The notes beneath the pieces were generated by a model, which saw only the letters and a list, made by a program, of their open reading frames with translations, was not told the DNA's origin and did no database searches. From Serratia sp. H1w (GTDB taxonomy: Bacteria > Pseudomonadota > Gammaproteobacteria > Enterobacterales > Enterobacteriaceae), in NCBI RefSeq assembly GCF_000633355.1, contig NZ_AYMQ01000056.1, forward strand, positions 62,001-126,000: DNA of 64,000 nt, read 5' to 3'. The position numbers and the translations under genes are program-made. This document shows positions 13,796-24,859 of the stretch, piece by piece. The stretch's first letter is position 1; each line of letters begins with the position of its first letter.

Positions 13796-14656
13796 ATGGG
13801 AACGGGATGGCATGAATGGCCGCTGATGGTGTTCACCGTATTAGGTCAGTTTGTGGTGGGCGGCATTATTGTTATGGGGCTGGCGTTGATCGCCGGTAAT
13901 CTGACCGATCGCCAGAGCAAGGCGGTACACGGTTCTATGTTTTTCCTGTGGTTGCTGATGGGGATCGCCTTTATCGCTTCCGTGCTGCACCTAGGGACGC
14001 CGATCAGGGCATTCAACTCGTTAAACCGCATTGGTGAATCGGCGCTGAGTAATGAAATTGCCAGCGGTTCGGTATTTTTTGCGGTTGGCGGCCTCTATTG
14101 GCTGCTGGCAGTGCTGAAAAAAATGCCACCGGCGTTGGGCAAAGTCTGGCTGGTGGTCACCATGGTGCTGGGCCTGCTGTTTGTCTACGCCATGACGCGC
14201 GTTTATCAGATCGATACCGTACCAACTTGGCATAACGGCTATACGACGCTGAACTTCTTCCTGTCGGTGTTGATCGGTGGCCCGCTGTTGGGCGTGTTGC
14301 TGTTGCGTGCGGTTGGCCTGGAAGTGGCTGGCCGTGGCCAACTGATGATGCTCAGCGTGTTGGCATTGTTGCTTAGCCTATGCTCGGCGCTGTTGCAAGG
14401 CAGTGAGCTGGCCACCATCAGCAGCTCGGTACAGCAGGCATCTGCACTGATCCCGGAATATGGTCAGTTGATGGTTTGGCGACTGGTATTGCTGGTTGTC
14501 GGCCTGGGTTGCTGGATTTGCCCGCAGTTACGCCGTGGTAACGCCAGTGTAATGGGGTTGACCTTGGGCTTTGTGTTAGTCTTTGCCGGTGAGTTGATTG
14601 GCCGTGGCGTGTTCTACGGCCTGCATATGACCGTTGGCATGGCCGTGGCTGGCTAA
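13796..14656 (+). CDS. dmsC: DmsC, membrane anchor and menaquinol oxidase subunit
   Basis: A hydrophobic 286-aa protein with about eight transmembrane helices. It oxidises menaquinol and anchors the DmsAB pair. It begins MGTGWHEWPLMVFTVLGQF, like E. coli DmsC (MGSGWHEWPLMIF). The conserved segments HLGTPIRAFNSLNRIGESALSNEIASGSVFF and GELIGRGVFYGLHMTVGMAVA are present (given here as landmarks of the family). The start at ATG 13796 lies one base after the dmsB stop with AAGGAGG at 13783-13789; an upstream in-frame GTG is inside dmsB and not supported. Confidence 0.94.
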   Translation: MGTGWHEWPLMVFTVLGQFVVGGIIVMGLALIAGNLTDRQSKAVHGSMFFLWLLMGIAFIASVLHLGTPIRAFNSLNRIGESALSNEIASGSVFFAVGGLYWLLAVLKKMPPALGKVWLVVTMVLGLLFVYAMTRVYQIDTVPTWHNGYTTLNFFLSVLIGGPLLGVLLLRAVGLEVAGRGQLMMLSVLALLLSLCSALLQGSELATISSSVQQASALIPEYGQLMVWRLVLLVVGLGCWICPQLRRGNASVMGLTLGFVLVFAGELIGRGVFYGLHMTVGMAVAG

Positions 14657-14704
14657 CGTTAATCTGGGCGCGGCCTGGCTGCGCCCCTGGAGAAGCCCCA
14701 AGTT

Positions 14705-15313
14705 ATGATGCTTGAAAAAATTGCCCTGACTGGCCGTGTGCTAGGTGTTTTATTGTACGCTCCACCGGAGAGCAAAGAGTGCCAGCCATTACTGGACTCT
14801 TTGGCCGATCCACAGTGGTTGACCGAATGGCCCTATGAAGGCGCTCAAGAGGCTGCGGCCCTGATTGCCGAAGGTCTGACGGGCAACCAATCAGAGACGC
14901 TGTCAGAGGCTTATCAACGCTTGTTTGTTGGCCCACATACGCTGGCGGCACCTCCTTGGGGTTCAGTCTATCTGGATAGAGAGAGCGTGCTGTTTGGCGA
15001 TTCGACGCTGCGTCTGCGCCAATGGCTGCGGGTGAACGGTATCGAAGCCCAGCGCGACCAGAATGAACCGGAGGACCATATTGGTACTTTGCTGATGATG
15101 GCGGCGTGGTTGGCCGAAGAGAAGCAGCACAAAATGATTTCCGGGCTGATTGCGCTGCACCTGTTGCCTTGGGCTCCGCGTTATCTGGAACTGTTGCAGC
15201 AACATGCTGGGCATCCGTTCTATCAAGGGGTGGCGCAGCTGGCACAAATCACGCTTGCGGCCTGGGCGGAAGAGTGCCCATCACCGGTGCCGAGCCTGGA
15301 GCTGTATTTCTGA
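14705..15313 (+). CDS. dmsD: DmsD, Tat proofreading chaperone (TorD family)
   Basis: A 202-aa all-helical redox-enzyme maturation protein. It binds the twin-arginine leaders of DmsA-type subunits and delays export until the cofactor is loaded. The landmark motifs are PPWGSVYLDRESVLFGDSTL and QNEPEDHIGTLLMMAAWLAE, which form the conserved leader-binding surface. GGAGAAG at 14689-14695 selects ATG 14705; a second ATG three bases on (14708) is possible. In E. coli dmsD belongs to the ynfEFGHI cluster, not to dmsABC. Its presence here supports a mixed dms/ynf locus. The stop overlaps the next start as TGATG. Confidence 0.93.
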   Translation: MMLEKIALTGRVLGVLLYAPPESKECQPLLDSLADPQWLTEWPYEGAQEAAALIAEGLTGNQSETLSEAYQRLFVGPHTLAAPPWGSVYLDRESVLFGDSTLRLRQWLRVNGIEAQRDQNEPEDHIGTLLMMAAWLAEEKQHKMISGLIALHLLPWAPRYLELLQQHAGHPFYQGVAQLAQITLAAWAEECPSPVPSLELYF

Positions 15314-15879
15314 TGAACAACGACCAGCAGTTGTCTGCGCAAGGCAATAGCCGACGCCGGTTGCTGACTGGTTGGTTGGATCGTAATAAAGCCTTGCCGG
15401 AGCGGGAAACGCCATCTGTGACATTGCCTGCGGTGGCTCGTCCACCTCAGGCTTTGCCGGAGGCGTTGTTCAGCGCGTTGTGCAACGGCTGTGGCGGCTG
15501 CGTGAGCAGCTGCCCGTACGGTTTATTGAGCCTCGATCAAGGCAAGGCGGTATTGAGCATTGATTTCACCGAGTGTTATGCCTGCCGTAAATGTACCACC
15601 GCCTGCCAAACCGGAGCGCTGCGTGACAAAATGCCCTGTGATACGCTGCTGCGCCCGCAAATCAGCCACAGTTGTCTGGGCCGGCAAGACAGTTGCCGGA
15701 TGTGTACCATCAACTGCCCACAACAGGCCTTGACCTTCCACCTTTCAGTCAGCGGCACCCGCCAATTACAATGTGACGATACACTGTGCAATGGTTGTGG
15801 GCTGTGCAAACTATCTTGCTTCCATGGGCATATTTCTCTGGCTGCCTCAGGTGAAAAATCGTTGCCGGAACAGCTATAA
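15313..15879 (+). CDS. NapF-like ferredoxin-type protein
   Basis: A 188-aa cytoplasmic polyferredoxin-like protein. Cys groups occur at CNGCGGCVSSCPYG, CYACRKCTTACQTG, CRMCTINCP and CNGCGLCKLSC, enough for about three or four [4Fe-4S] clusters. The N-terminal SRRRLLTGW is a twin-arginine-like patch also seen in NapF, which stays in the cytoplasm and helps mature NapA. Translation is coupled to dmsD by the TGATG overlap. A job in cluster or cofactor loading of DmsA/YnfE is plausible but inferred. Similarity is to NapF, yet there is no nap operon here, so no gene symbol is given. Confidence 0.82.
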   Translation: MNNDQQLSAQGNSRRRLLTGWLDRNKALPERETPSVTLPAVARPPQALPEALFSALCNGCGGCVSSCPYGLLSLDQGKAVLSIDFTECYACRKCTTACQTGALRDKMPCDTLLRPQISHSCLGRQDSCRMCTINCPQQALTFHLSVSGTRQLQCDDTLCNGCGLCKLSCFHGHISLAASGEKSLPEQL

Positions 15880-15933
15880 AGTCGGTTTTTCCCCGCTGTT
15901 AAACATATTGTGCGATCGCCCATTAAGCGCCGA

Positions 15934-15962
15934 TTGACTTTTTTATCGCCAGTGGCATGATG
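15934..15962 (+). promoter_or_regulatory. Sigma-70-like promoter for ycaD
   Basis: -35 TTGACT (15934-15939), a 17-nt spacer, and -10 CATGAT (15957-15962). It lies 39 nt before the ycaD ATG. Matches are 5/6 and 4/6 to consensus by eye. Confidence 0.5.
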
Positions 15963-16000
15963 CGCGCACTCTACTTCGTTTGTTCGGTTTCAATTTCACT

Positions 16001-17146
16001 ATGTCCGCATATTCTCGCCCAGTGCTCATGTTGCTCTGCGGCCTATTGCTGCTTACGGTTTCCATCGCCGTTTTGAATACCTTGGTTCCCCTCTGGTTAA
16101 CGCATGCCCAATTGCCGACCTGGCAAGTGGGGGTTGTCAGCTCGTCTTATTTTACCGGTAACCTGTTGGGAACGCTGGTGGCGGGCAAACTGATCAAACG
16201 CATTGGCTTTACTCGCAGCTATCATCTTGCCTGCCTGGTCTTCGCCTTGGCGACCGTGGGGATGGTGCTGTCGCTGGACTTCTGGAGCTGGATCGGCTGG
16301 CGCTTTTTTGCCGGGGTAGGGTGCGCCTGGATCTGGGTGATTGTTGAGAGTGCGCTGTTGCGCAGCGGTAATTTGAGTAACCGTGGACAACTGCTGGCGG
16401 CGTATATGATGGTTTACTATCTTGGCACCGTTGCCGGGCAGTTGCTGCTAAGCCGCGTTTCAACCCAACTGTTGGATGTCGTGCCTTGGGTGACCGCCAT
16501 TGTGATGGCCGCCATGTTGCCGATGCTGTTTGCACGGGTGAATCATCAGGATGAAGAACCGCAACAGGCCTCTATTTGGCCGATGTTCAAGCGCCGTGAC
16601 GCTCGGCTGGGCATCAATGGCTGCATTATCTCGGGCATTGTGCTGGGCTCGCTGTACGGCCTGATGCCGCTGTATTTGAACCATCAGGGGATGAGCGATG
16701 CCAACGTGGGTTACTGGATGGCGCTGCTGGTGAGTTCCGGCATCATTGGCCAGTGGCCTATCGGACGCTTGGCCGATCGCTATGGTCGCTTACTGGTGCT
16801 GCGTATCCAGGTGTTCGTGGTGATCCTTGCCAGTATCGCGATGCTGGGTAACTATGCGATGGCCCCGGCGTTATTTATTCTGGGTTGTGCTGGTTTTACT
16901 CTGTATCCGGTGGCCATGTCCTGGGCCTGCGAAAAGGTATTGCCGCATCAGTTGGTGGCGATGAACCAGGCATTGTTGATGAGCTATACCGTCGGCAGCC
17001 TGCTAGGCCCATCGATGACGTCGATGTTGATGCAAAGCTACTCCGACAGGTTGTTGTTTGTGATGATTGCGGTGGTGGCGCTGGTTTATCTGGTGATGCT
17101 GCTAAAGAAACCGGATCATCATCACACCCCTTTGGCTGCGGCCTGA
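16001..17146 (+). CDS. ycaD: YcaD, MFS-family transporter of unknown substrate
   Basis: A 381-aa inner-membrane protein with about 12 transmembrane helices and the usual loop 2-3 basic signature of the major facilitator superfamily ([12 protein letters not shown]). It also has the second-half signature [14 protein letters not shown]. It matches E. coli YcaD over its full length, including [15 protein letters not shown] and [14 protein letters not shown]. Substrate is unknown. The start at 16001 ([12 protein letters not shown]) fits E. coli MSTYTRPVMLLL. No good Shine-Dalgarno is visible (TTTCAATTTCACT). It converges with pflA across a shared terminator. Confidence 0.88.
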   Translation: MSAYSRPVLMLLCGLLLLTVSIAVLNTLVPLWLTHAQLPTWQVGVVSSSYFTGNLLGTLVAGKLIKRIGFTRSYHLACLVFALATVGMVLSLDFWSWIGWRFFAGVGCAWIWVIVESALLRSGNLSNRGQLLAAYMMVYYLGTVAGQLLLSRVSTQLLDVVPWVTAIVMAAMLPMLFARVNHQDEEPQQASIWPMFKRRDARLGINGCIISGIVLGSLYGLMPLYLNHQGMSDANVGYWMALLVSSGIIGQWPIGRLADRYGRLLVLRIQVFVVILASIAMLGNYAMAPALFILGCAGFTLYPVAMSWACEKVLPHQLVAMNQALLMSYTVGSLLGPSMTSMLMQSYSDRLLFVMIAVVALVYLVMLLKKPDHHHTPLAAA

Positions 17147-17150
17147 ATAT

Positions 17151-17180
17151 AAAAAAACCGGCGGATGCGCCGGTTTTTTT
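17151..17180. terminator. Bidirectional terminator between ycaD and pflA
   Basis: A-run, CCGGCG (17158-17163), loop GATG, CGCCGG (17168-17173), then seven Ts. The flanking A- and T-runs make it functional on both strands. It serves the convergent ycaD and pflA genes. Confidence 0.92.
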
Positions 17181-17192
17181 GAATGAAATAAC

Positions 17193-17933
17193 TTAATAGA
17201 TCACTTTGTGGCCGTAACTTTCCAGGATCCCTTTCACGCGATCCATGGTGTCGGCCTTTGGTGGATGAACGCCGTCCAGCTTGTACTCTTCACCCATCGC
17301 TATCCACTTGTGCTTGCCAAGCTCATGGTAAGGCAGCAGCTCAATCTTCTCGATATTGGTCATATCCTTGGTGAACTCACCGAGCAGATGCGTCGATTTG
17401 TCATCATCAGACCAGCCCGGAACGACCACGTAGCGGATCCAGGTACGTTGATTACGTTTGGCCAGATAACGGGCAAATTCCAGCGTGCGATGGTTGGAAA
17501 CCCCCACCAGGTTCTGGTGAATATCGTCATTCATCTGTTTCAGATCGAGCATCACCAGGTCGGTGGTATCCAGCAGTTCGTCGATCACCGGGTCGTAGCG
17601 GCGGACAAAACCGTTAGTGTCCAGACAAGTGCTGATCCCTTCCTTGTGGCAGGCGCGGAACCAGTCGCGGACAAATTCGGCCTGGAGGATCGCTTCGCCA
17701 CCGGATGCCGTCACGCCGCCACCAGAAGCGTTCATAAAGTGACGGTAGGCCACGGTATCGGTCATCAACTCTTCAACCGTGACCTCTTTGCCACCATGGG
17801 TGTCCCAGGTATCGCGGTTATGGCAGTACAAGCAGCGCATCAGGCAACCCTGGAAGAACACGATAAAGCGGATACCTGGGCCATCAACGGTGCCACAGGA
17901 TTCGAAAGAGTGGATGCGGCCTTTCAAGGACAT
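17193..17933 (-). CDS. pflA: PflA, pyruvate formate-lyase activating enzyme
   Basis: A radical SAM enzyme that abstracts a hydrogen from PflB to make its glycyl radical under anaerobiosis. The [4Fe-4S]/SAM motif C-x3-C-x2-C is GCLMRCLYC, with Cys 30, 34 and 37. The GGE-type SAM motif is in ASGGEAIL. The start is taken at ATG 17933 ([15 protein letters not shown]), giving 246 aa as in E. coli. An ATG 15 bases upstream is possible, but GGAG spacing favours 17933. It lies downstream of pflB on the same strand, with a terminator-like hairpin between. Confidence 0.95.
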   Translation of the reverse strand: MSLKGRIHSFESCGTVDGPGIRFIVFFQGCLMRCLYCHNRDTWDTHGGKEVTVEELMTDTVAYRHFMNASGGGVTASGGEAILQAEFVRDWFRACHKEGISTCLDTNGFVRRYDPVIDELLDTTDLVMLDLKQMNDDIHQNLVGVSNHRTLEFARYLAKRNQRTWIRYVVVPGWSDDDKSTHLLGEFTKDMTNIEKIELLPYHELGKHKWIAMGEEYKLDGVHPPKADTMDRVKGILESYGHKVIY

Positions 17934-18237
17934 TGCGGGTTTCTCCAAAATTGACTGTCAAACGCAGTCTAAATAGGCAGGTAGCTGTCGGGCAGGGATC
18001 GGCGATGTGACCAGTGGCCAAGTGAAAAAGATCCCTGTTACCGGATTACGTGCCGGATAACTGTTTTGCCGGATATCCATGCAGTATATACCCTTCACAA
18101 GGTAAGCAGCAGCGTAGATGCCTGGCAAAACAGACTCTACTTCAGAGTCAGGTGTTGCTTAGTAAAAAGGCCGGAATATCCGGCCTTGGTAAGACTTGTT
18201 CAGCGGGGCAGAGCGATCCGCCCCGGCGAAACCCTGA
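17934..18237 (-). promoter_or_regulatory. pflB-pflA intergenic region
   Basis: No gene is seen in these 304 bases. On the minus strand it holds the pflB terminator (18164-18187), a candidate -10 TATACT (18083-18088) for pflA without a convincing -35, and two direct copies of GCCGGATA (18052-18059 and 18068-18075). A third related CCGGAT is at 18041-18046. Confidence 0.4.
18164..18187 (-). terminator. Terminator of focA-pflB
   Basis: On the minus strand AAGGCCGGA (18187-18179), loop TAT, TCCGGCCTT (18175-18167) is followed by a short T-run. It probably accounts for partial separation of pflA from pflB. Confidence 0.8.
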
Positions 18238-20520
<2,283 letters not shown>

Positions 20521-20579
20521 TATACACCTACCTTCTAATGTGGATTTCTTGTAAACCCGGCGCCGTGCCGGCCAACAGA

Positions 20580-21440
20580 TTAATGCTTCTGTTCGCCACC
20601 ACGCAGATAAATTACCCAGTAAGTCAACCCAACCAGCAGACCACCGCCAATGATGTTACCAATGGTGACGGGGATCAGGTTGTCGATGATAAAGTTGCTT
20701 ACGGTCAGATGAGCGAATTGCTCGGGTGTTGCTCCTACGGCTTGCCAAAACTCTGGCGTGGCGAAGTGTTTAACCACTATACCCATAGGGATCATAAACA
20801 TGTTGGCGATACTGTGCTCAAAGCCACTGGCAACAAACATGGCTACCGGCAGGATCATGGCGAACATCTTGTCCATCAGGCTGCGGCCGGAGTAGCTCAT
20901 CCAGACGGCCAGACAAACCATCAGGTTAGCCAGGATGCCGAGACAGACGGCTTCGATAAAGGTGTGATGCAGTTTATGGTCGGCGGTTTGCAGTACGTTC
21001 AAACCCCACAGGCCATTGGCCGCCATATACTCGCCAGAGAACCAGATCAGAGCTACAAAGAACAGCGCACCAATCAGGTTACCAATATAGACGTTCAGCC
21101 AGTTAAGAGCCAGTTGCCCCCAGGTAATACGCCCGCTGGCTTTGGCAATCACGGTCAGTACGGTGGAGGTAAACAGGTCAGCCCCACAGACGACGACCAG
21201 CATCAAACCCATAGAAAAGCAGATACCACCCACCAGCTTGGCGAGGCCGAAAGGAATGGCGGCGGTGCCGGTGGTCGCAGTGATATAGAAAACGAACGCG
21301 ATAGAAATGAACACACCTGCGGTGATCGCTAAATAAAAAGTCGTTAGCGGACGCTTGGTGGCTTTATAAACCCCTGCATCTTCGGCAACTTTCGCCATCG
21401 CGGCAGGTAACAGCATATCGAAGGGGTTGTCAGCTCTCAC
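20580..21440 (-). CDS. focA: FocA, bidirectional formate channel
   Basis: A pentameric formate/nitrite transporter family channel in the inner membrane that exports formate and re-imports it at low pH. It has 286 aa with six TM helices. The signature DLFTSTVL carries the omega-loop threonine. [16 protein letters not shown] contains the pore histidine near residue 209. The start is GTG 21440 ([20 protein letters not shown]), as in E. coli focA. It is first in the focA-pflB operon. Confidence 0.95.
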   Translation of the reverse strand: MRADNPFDMLLPAAMAKVAEDAGVYKATKRPLTTFYLAITAGVFISIAFVFYITATTGTAAIPFGLAKLVGGICFSMGLMLVVVCGADLFTSTVLTVIAKASGRITWGQLALNWLNVYIGNLIGALFFVALIWFSGEYMAANGLWGLNVLQTADHKLHHTFIEAVCLGILANLMVCLAVWMSYSGRSLMDKMFAMILPVAMFVASGFEHSIANMFMIPMGIVVKHFATPEFWQAVGATPEQFAHLTVSNFIIDNLIPVTIGNIIGGGLLVGLTYWVIYLRGGEQKH

Positions 21441-21507
21441 ACTAACTCTCGCTCTTAAGGGTTATTACAATACATTGAGATACTAGCAAAGCAGTATAGG
21501 GTAAAAA

Positions 21508-21521
21508 TTGACTTGGATCAT
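21508..21521 (-). promoter_or_regulatory. FNR-like site upstream of focA
   Basis: On the plus strand TTGAC-TTGG-ATCAT matches TTGAT-N4-ATCAA at 8 of 10 positions. Its centre is 41-42 bp from the start site implied by TAGTAT at 21480-21485, the class II activation distance. Confidence 0.6.
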
Positions 21522-21575
21522 ATCGCGCAGAAGTAAAAGGCCTGAAAACCGCAAAATGTGTAAGGGTTATTGGCT

Positions 21576-21588
21576 TAATGTATTGATT
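21576..21588 (-). promoter_or_regulatory. IHF core site upstream of focA
   Basis: On the minus strand AATCAATACATTA is a full match to WATCAANNNNTTR. It adjoins the A/T tract at 21589-21620, the usual flank of IHF sites. IHF control of pfl is established in E. coli; use of this site is inferred. Confidence 0.55.
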
Positions 21589-21852
21589 TTTAATTAAAAA
21601 ATATTTTTTAATGTTTATAAAAAATTTTGAATTTGACGTCGGATTTGACTGGGAAGGGTTAAATCTTTGTACTTATTATCGCTTTTTGATCAATATTGAT
21701 TAATTGATCGCTCATTAATATTTTACGCTGCCGTAACAATTGGCGATTTAATTTGCCGGTTGGCCGATAAGTGCGCTTTTTATGAAAATATTCATCGCCT
21801 GGATTAGCCGTTTTTTTGATCGGCGACGAACCAGGACTGCTTCTTTGGGAGT

Positions 21853-21878
21853 AACGCCGGTAAAATTTTACCGGCGTT
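21853..21878 (-). terminator. 26-bp perfect palindrome after ycaO
   Basis: Left arm AACGCCGGTAAAA and right arm TTTTACCGGCGTT are exact complements with no spacer. It starts 10 nt after the ycaO stop (minus strand), so it probably ends that transcript. The U-tract is very short. Confidence 0.6.
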
Positions 21879-21888
21879 TCAAGCTAGC

Positions 21889-23652
21889 TTACGCCTGTGC
21901 CCAATGACGGCGTTTGGCGGTTTGTAGCTTTTCGTAAGCCGCCAACAGCGCCTGATGGGCCGGTAGGGCCTTCAATTCACTGTCGATGGCAAACAGGCCG
22001 TTGAAGCGTTCTTCGCCGCTCATGGCTGCAGAGGCCGCATCAACCGCGTCCTGACCATACATCTTCACGAAGGCCGTGTGATACTGGGCAGGTTCACGCT
22101 CTGGCTCCAGTGCCAACAGCAGCAGCGTTTGCAGACAGCGGTAATAGTTGCTGCGCTCTGGGGTAAACAGCGATGCGTTGAACTCCTGCGTCCACTCGGC
22201 CCAGATCAGCGCCTGCTCCAGATCGCCACCGGCCAGTGCCAGCATGGATTTCAGTTCGCCGACGCGCAGCGTGTACCAGGCGTTGTCTTTACCTGAGGCA
22301 ATGCCCAGCAATTCACGTACGCGGGTGAAATCGTCCAGCCCTTCATCATCCAATTGCTGGATCAGCGCCAGGTATTTTTCAGGCTCCAACTCGCTGCCCG
22401 GTAGTTGCAGCAGGGTTTCGCGCAGGTGTGCGCCCATGCTGTTGTTCGCCAGCAACAGATCTTCTGCCGGATAGATATCAGACATCCCCGGAACGATGAT
22501 GCGGCAGGCGTAAACATCCAGGTGCTCGTAATCGGCGATGTACACTTCGGCGTCTTCTTTATTGAAGATGCTCATCAGGGTGGCGAACTCTTCCTGCGTG
22601 CTGCCGCTGAAACTCCAGTCGACAAACGGGTAGTCGGCATCCTGCTTGAACATATCCCAGGAAATCAAACCGCTGGAATCGATAAAGTGGGTTTCCAGAT
22701 TGGCGTGCTCGGCCACTTCTTCGTCATCGAAGGTTGGCGCGGTAAACACATCCAGATCTTTCAAGCCGCGGCCTTGCAGCAGTTCGGTAACGGTACGCTC
22801 CAGCGCGACCCCAAAATCAGGGTGGGCACCAAAGGACGCAAAGCAGGTGCCGTTGGCAGGGTTAAACAACACCACGCAGATCACCGGATAGTTGCCGCCT
22901 AGCGAGGCATCATAGGACAGGATCGGGAAGCCTTCTGCTTCCAACGTGGCGATAGCCTCAACCACGCCAGGGTAGCGGTTCAGCACTTCGCTCGGGATTT
23001 CCGGCAGGCTGATAGATTCGGCGATGATGCGATTCTTCACATAACGCTCGAACACCTCGGAAAGGCCCTGCACCCGCGCTTCGTTGGCGGTGTTGCCTGC
23101 GGACATGCCGTTGGACACGTACAGGTTGCCGATAATATTCATCGGGATATACACGGTCTGCTGATCCGACTGGCGGGAGAATGGCAGGGCACAGATACCA
23201 CGATCGCTATTGCCCGATTGCAGATCGATCAGATCGCTGGCAGTCAGTTCCTGCTCCGGATCGTAGAAGGCGTGCGTGCGCTCATCCAGAATGCCCTGCG
23301 GCAGCGTATTGTCCGCCGGGATTGGGAACCATTTTTCATTAGGGTAATGAACGAAATCGCCTTCGGCAATCTGTTGGCCCAAATAGAAATCGGCAAAGAA
23401 ATAGTTGGTCGACAGGCGTTCGAAATATTCGCCCAGCGCGGAAGCCAGCGCGGCCTTCTTGCTGGCACCCTTACCGTTGGTGAAGCACAGTGGGCAATCG
23501 CGATCGCGGATATGCACTGACCAGACGTGTGGCACCGGATTCAGCCAGGAGGCTTCTTCGATATTGAAACCCAGATCGGTTAATTTCTGCTGAAAACGGG
23601 CGATGGAGTCTTCCAGCGCAGCGTCTTTGCCAGGAATAAAAGTTTGCGTCAT
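21889..23652 (-). CDS. ycaO: YcaO, ATP-dependent YcaO-domain protein linked to ribosomal protein S12 beta-methylthiolation
   Basis: A 587-aa YcaO-family ATP-grasp-like protein. The YcaO core (about 60-400) shows FTNGKGASKKAALASALGEYFER, the Mg-ATP-binding glutamate region NEARVQGLSEVFERYVK and SFGAHPDFGVALERTVTELLQGR (family landmarks). The C-terminal 180 residues look helical and TPR-like, as in E. coli YcaO. It lacks the PxPxP tail of azoline-forming members. In E. coli it aids RimO modification of S12; the chemistry is unresolved. The start at ATG 23652 (MTQTFIPGKDAALEDSI) follows E. coli; a GTG three codons upstream also exists. Divergent from ansB. Confidence 0.92.
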   Translation of the reverse strand: MTQTFIPGKDAALEDSIARFQQKLTDLGFNIEEASWLNPVPHVWSVHIRDRDCPLCFTNGKGASKKAALASALGEYFERLSTNYFFADFYLGQQIAEGDFVHYPNEKWFPIPADNTLPQGILDERTHAFYDPEQELTASDLIDLQSGNSDRGICALPFSRQSDQQTVYIPMNIIGNLYVSNGMSAGNTANEARVQGLSEVFERYVKNRIIAESISLPEIPSEVLNRYPGVVEAIATLEAEGFPILSYDASLGGNYPVICVVLFNPANGTCFASFGAHPDFGVALERTVTELLQGRGLKDLDVFTAPTFDDEEVAEHANLETHFIDSSGLISWDMFKQDADYPFVDWSFSGSTQEEFATLMSIFNKEDAEVYIADYEHLDVYACRIIVPGMSDIYPAEDLLLANNSMGAHLRETLLQLPGSELEPEKYLALIQQLDDEGLDDFTRVRELLGIASGKDNAWYTLRVGELKSMLALAGGDLEQALIWAEWTQEFNASLFTPERSNYYRCLQTLLLLALEPEREPAQYHTAFVKMYGQDAVDAASAAMSGEERFNGLFAIDSELKALPAHQALLAAYEKLQTAKRRHWAQA

Positions 23653-23800
23653 TGTCTTCACTTATTTGGCGTACTAAAAACGCGCAATGATACGGGGTTT
23701 TGCTCTCAAGCTCCACGTATTCCGAAAGCCGATCAGATGTCACAGTTTTTATGGGGATAAAGACGATAATTCAGCGGGTTAACCATAATGGAGAAACGTA

Positions 23801-24847
23801 ATGAAATCAGTGAAACTCAGCGTGTTGGCAATCTTGTTGGCCGGGGCTTGTGGCTCGGCATTGGCGTTACCGAATATCACCTTGCTGGCAACGGGTGGCA
23901 CTATTGCTGGTGGTGGCGACTCGGCAACCAAGTCCAACTATACAGCGGGTAAACTGGGCGTTGAGGCATTGGTAGATGCCGTACCTGAGTTGAAAAAGGT
24001 GGCCAACGTGCAGGGTGAACAGGTCGTTAATATCGGTTCGCAGGATATGAATGACGAAGTGTGGCTCAAACTGGTCAAAAAAATTAACGCTGATTGTGCC
24101 AAAACCGATGGGTTTGTGATCACTCACGGAACCGACACGCTGGAGGAGACCGCGTATTTCCTGGATCTCACCGTCAAGTGCGATAAACCGGTAGTGATTG
24201 TTGGGGCGATGCGCCCGGCAACCGCCATGAGCGCCGATGGTCCGTTCAACCTGTATAACGCCGTGGTCACGGCTGCCGATCCACAGTCAGCCAAGCGGGG
24301 CGTGCTGGTGGTGATGAATGATACGGTGCTTGATGGTCGCGACGTGACGAAAACCAATACCACAGGCGTACAGACTTTCCAGTCACCTAACTATGGTCCG
24401 CTGGGGTTCATCCATAACGGCAAAATCGATTACCAACGTACTCCACAACGTAAACACACCACTGAAACCCCGTTTAACGTGGACCAGATGAACACGCTGC
24501 CACAGGTTGGCATTATCTATAACTATGCCAATGCGTCGGATGCACCGGCCAAGGCGCTGATTGCCGAAGGCTATCAGGGGATCGTCAGCGCAGGTGTAGG
24601 CAATGGCAACCTGTATAAAACCGTGTTTGATACGCTGGCGACGGCGGCGCATAACGGCGTGGCGGTAGTGCGTTCCTCCCGCGTGCCTACCGGTTCCACT
24701 ACCGAAGATGCGGAAGTGGATGATACCAAGCTCGGTTTTGTGGCTGCGGGTACCTTGAATCCGCAAAAAGCGCGCATTCTATTACAGTTGGCATTAACCC
24801 AGACCAAGGATGCTAAACAGATCCAGGCGATGTTTAATCAGTATTGA
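23801..24847 (+). CDS. ansB: AnsB, periplasmic L-asparaginase II
   Basis: Hydrolyses L-asparagine (and glutamine weakly) to aspartate and ammonia in the periplasm. It is 348 aa with a Sec signal peptide cleaved near ALA/LPN (residue 22). Catalytic threonine 1 is in ATGGTIAGG (Thr34 of the precursor, Thr12 mature). Thr-Asp-Lys residues are in THGTDTLEET and in the VLDGRDVTKTNT region. The mature protein is very close to E. coli AnsB. GGAG precedes ATG 23801 by 9 nt. In K-12 ansB lies elsewhere on the chromosome, whereas here it sits between ycaO and ycaP. A strong terminator follows. Confidence 0.95.
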   Translation: MKSVKLSVLAILLAGACGSALALPNITLLATGGTIAGGGDSATKSNYTAGKLGVEALVDAVPELKKVANVQGEQVVNIGSQDMNDEVWLKLVKKINADCAKTDGFVITHGTDTLEETAYFLDLTVKCDKPVVIVGAMRPATAMSADGPFNLYNAVVTAADPQSAKRGVLVVMNDTVLDGRDVTKTNTTGVQTFQSPNYGPLGFIHNGKIDYQRTPQRKHTTETPFNVDQMNTLPQVGIIYNYANASDAPAKALIAEGYQGIVSAGVGNGNLYKTVFDTLATAAHNGVAVVRSSRVPTGSTTEDAEVDDTKLGFVAAGTLNPQKARILLQLALTQTKDAKQIQAMFNQY

Positions 24848-24859
24848 TCTCCGAACTTG

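Larger units (their letters stand above)
21441..21888 (-). promoter_or_regulatory. focA-pfl control region
   Basis: No gene is seen in these 448 bases. They are AT-rich, especially 21575-21760. For the minus-strand focA they hold an FNR-like dyad (21508-21521), a TAGTAT hexamer (21480-21485) placed as the -10 for FNR at -41.5, and a perfect 13-base IHF core site (21576-21588). A 26-bp palindrome (21853-21878) lies just past the ycaO stop. The E. coli pfl region is known to be controlled by FNR, ArcA, NarL and IHF over multiple promoters; only the FNR and IHF matches are claimed here. Confidence 0.6.

Noticed and set aside
10361-17997. GGGCAGGG octamers on the plus strand at 10361, 11558 and 17990, as KOPS for FtsK
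   Set aside because: They fit GGGNAGGG, but I did not scan both strands exhaustively, and three sites in coding or spacer DNA do not establish polarity.
23700-23760. CRP site upstream of ansB
   Set aside because: Only the right half TCACA (in GATGTCACAG) is present; the left half does not match, so no site is claimed.
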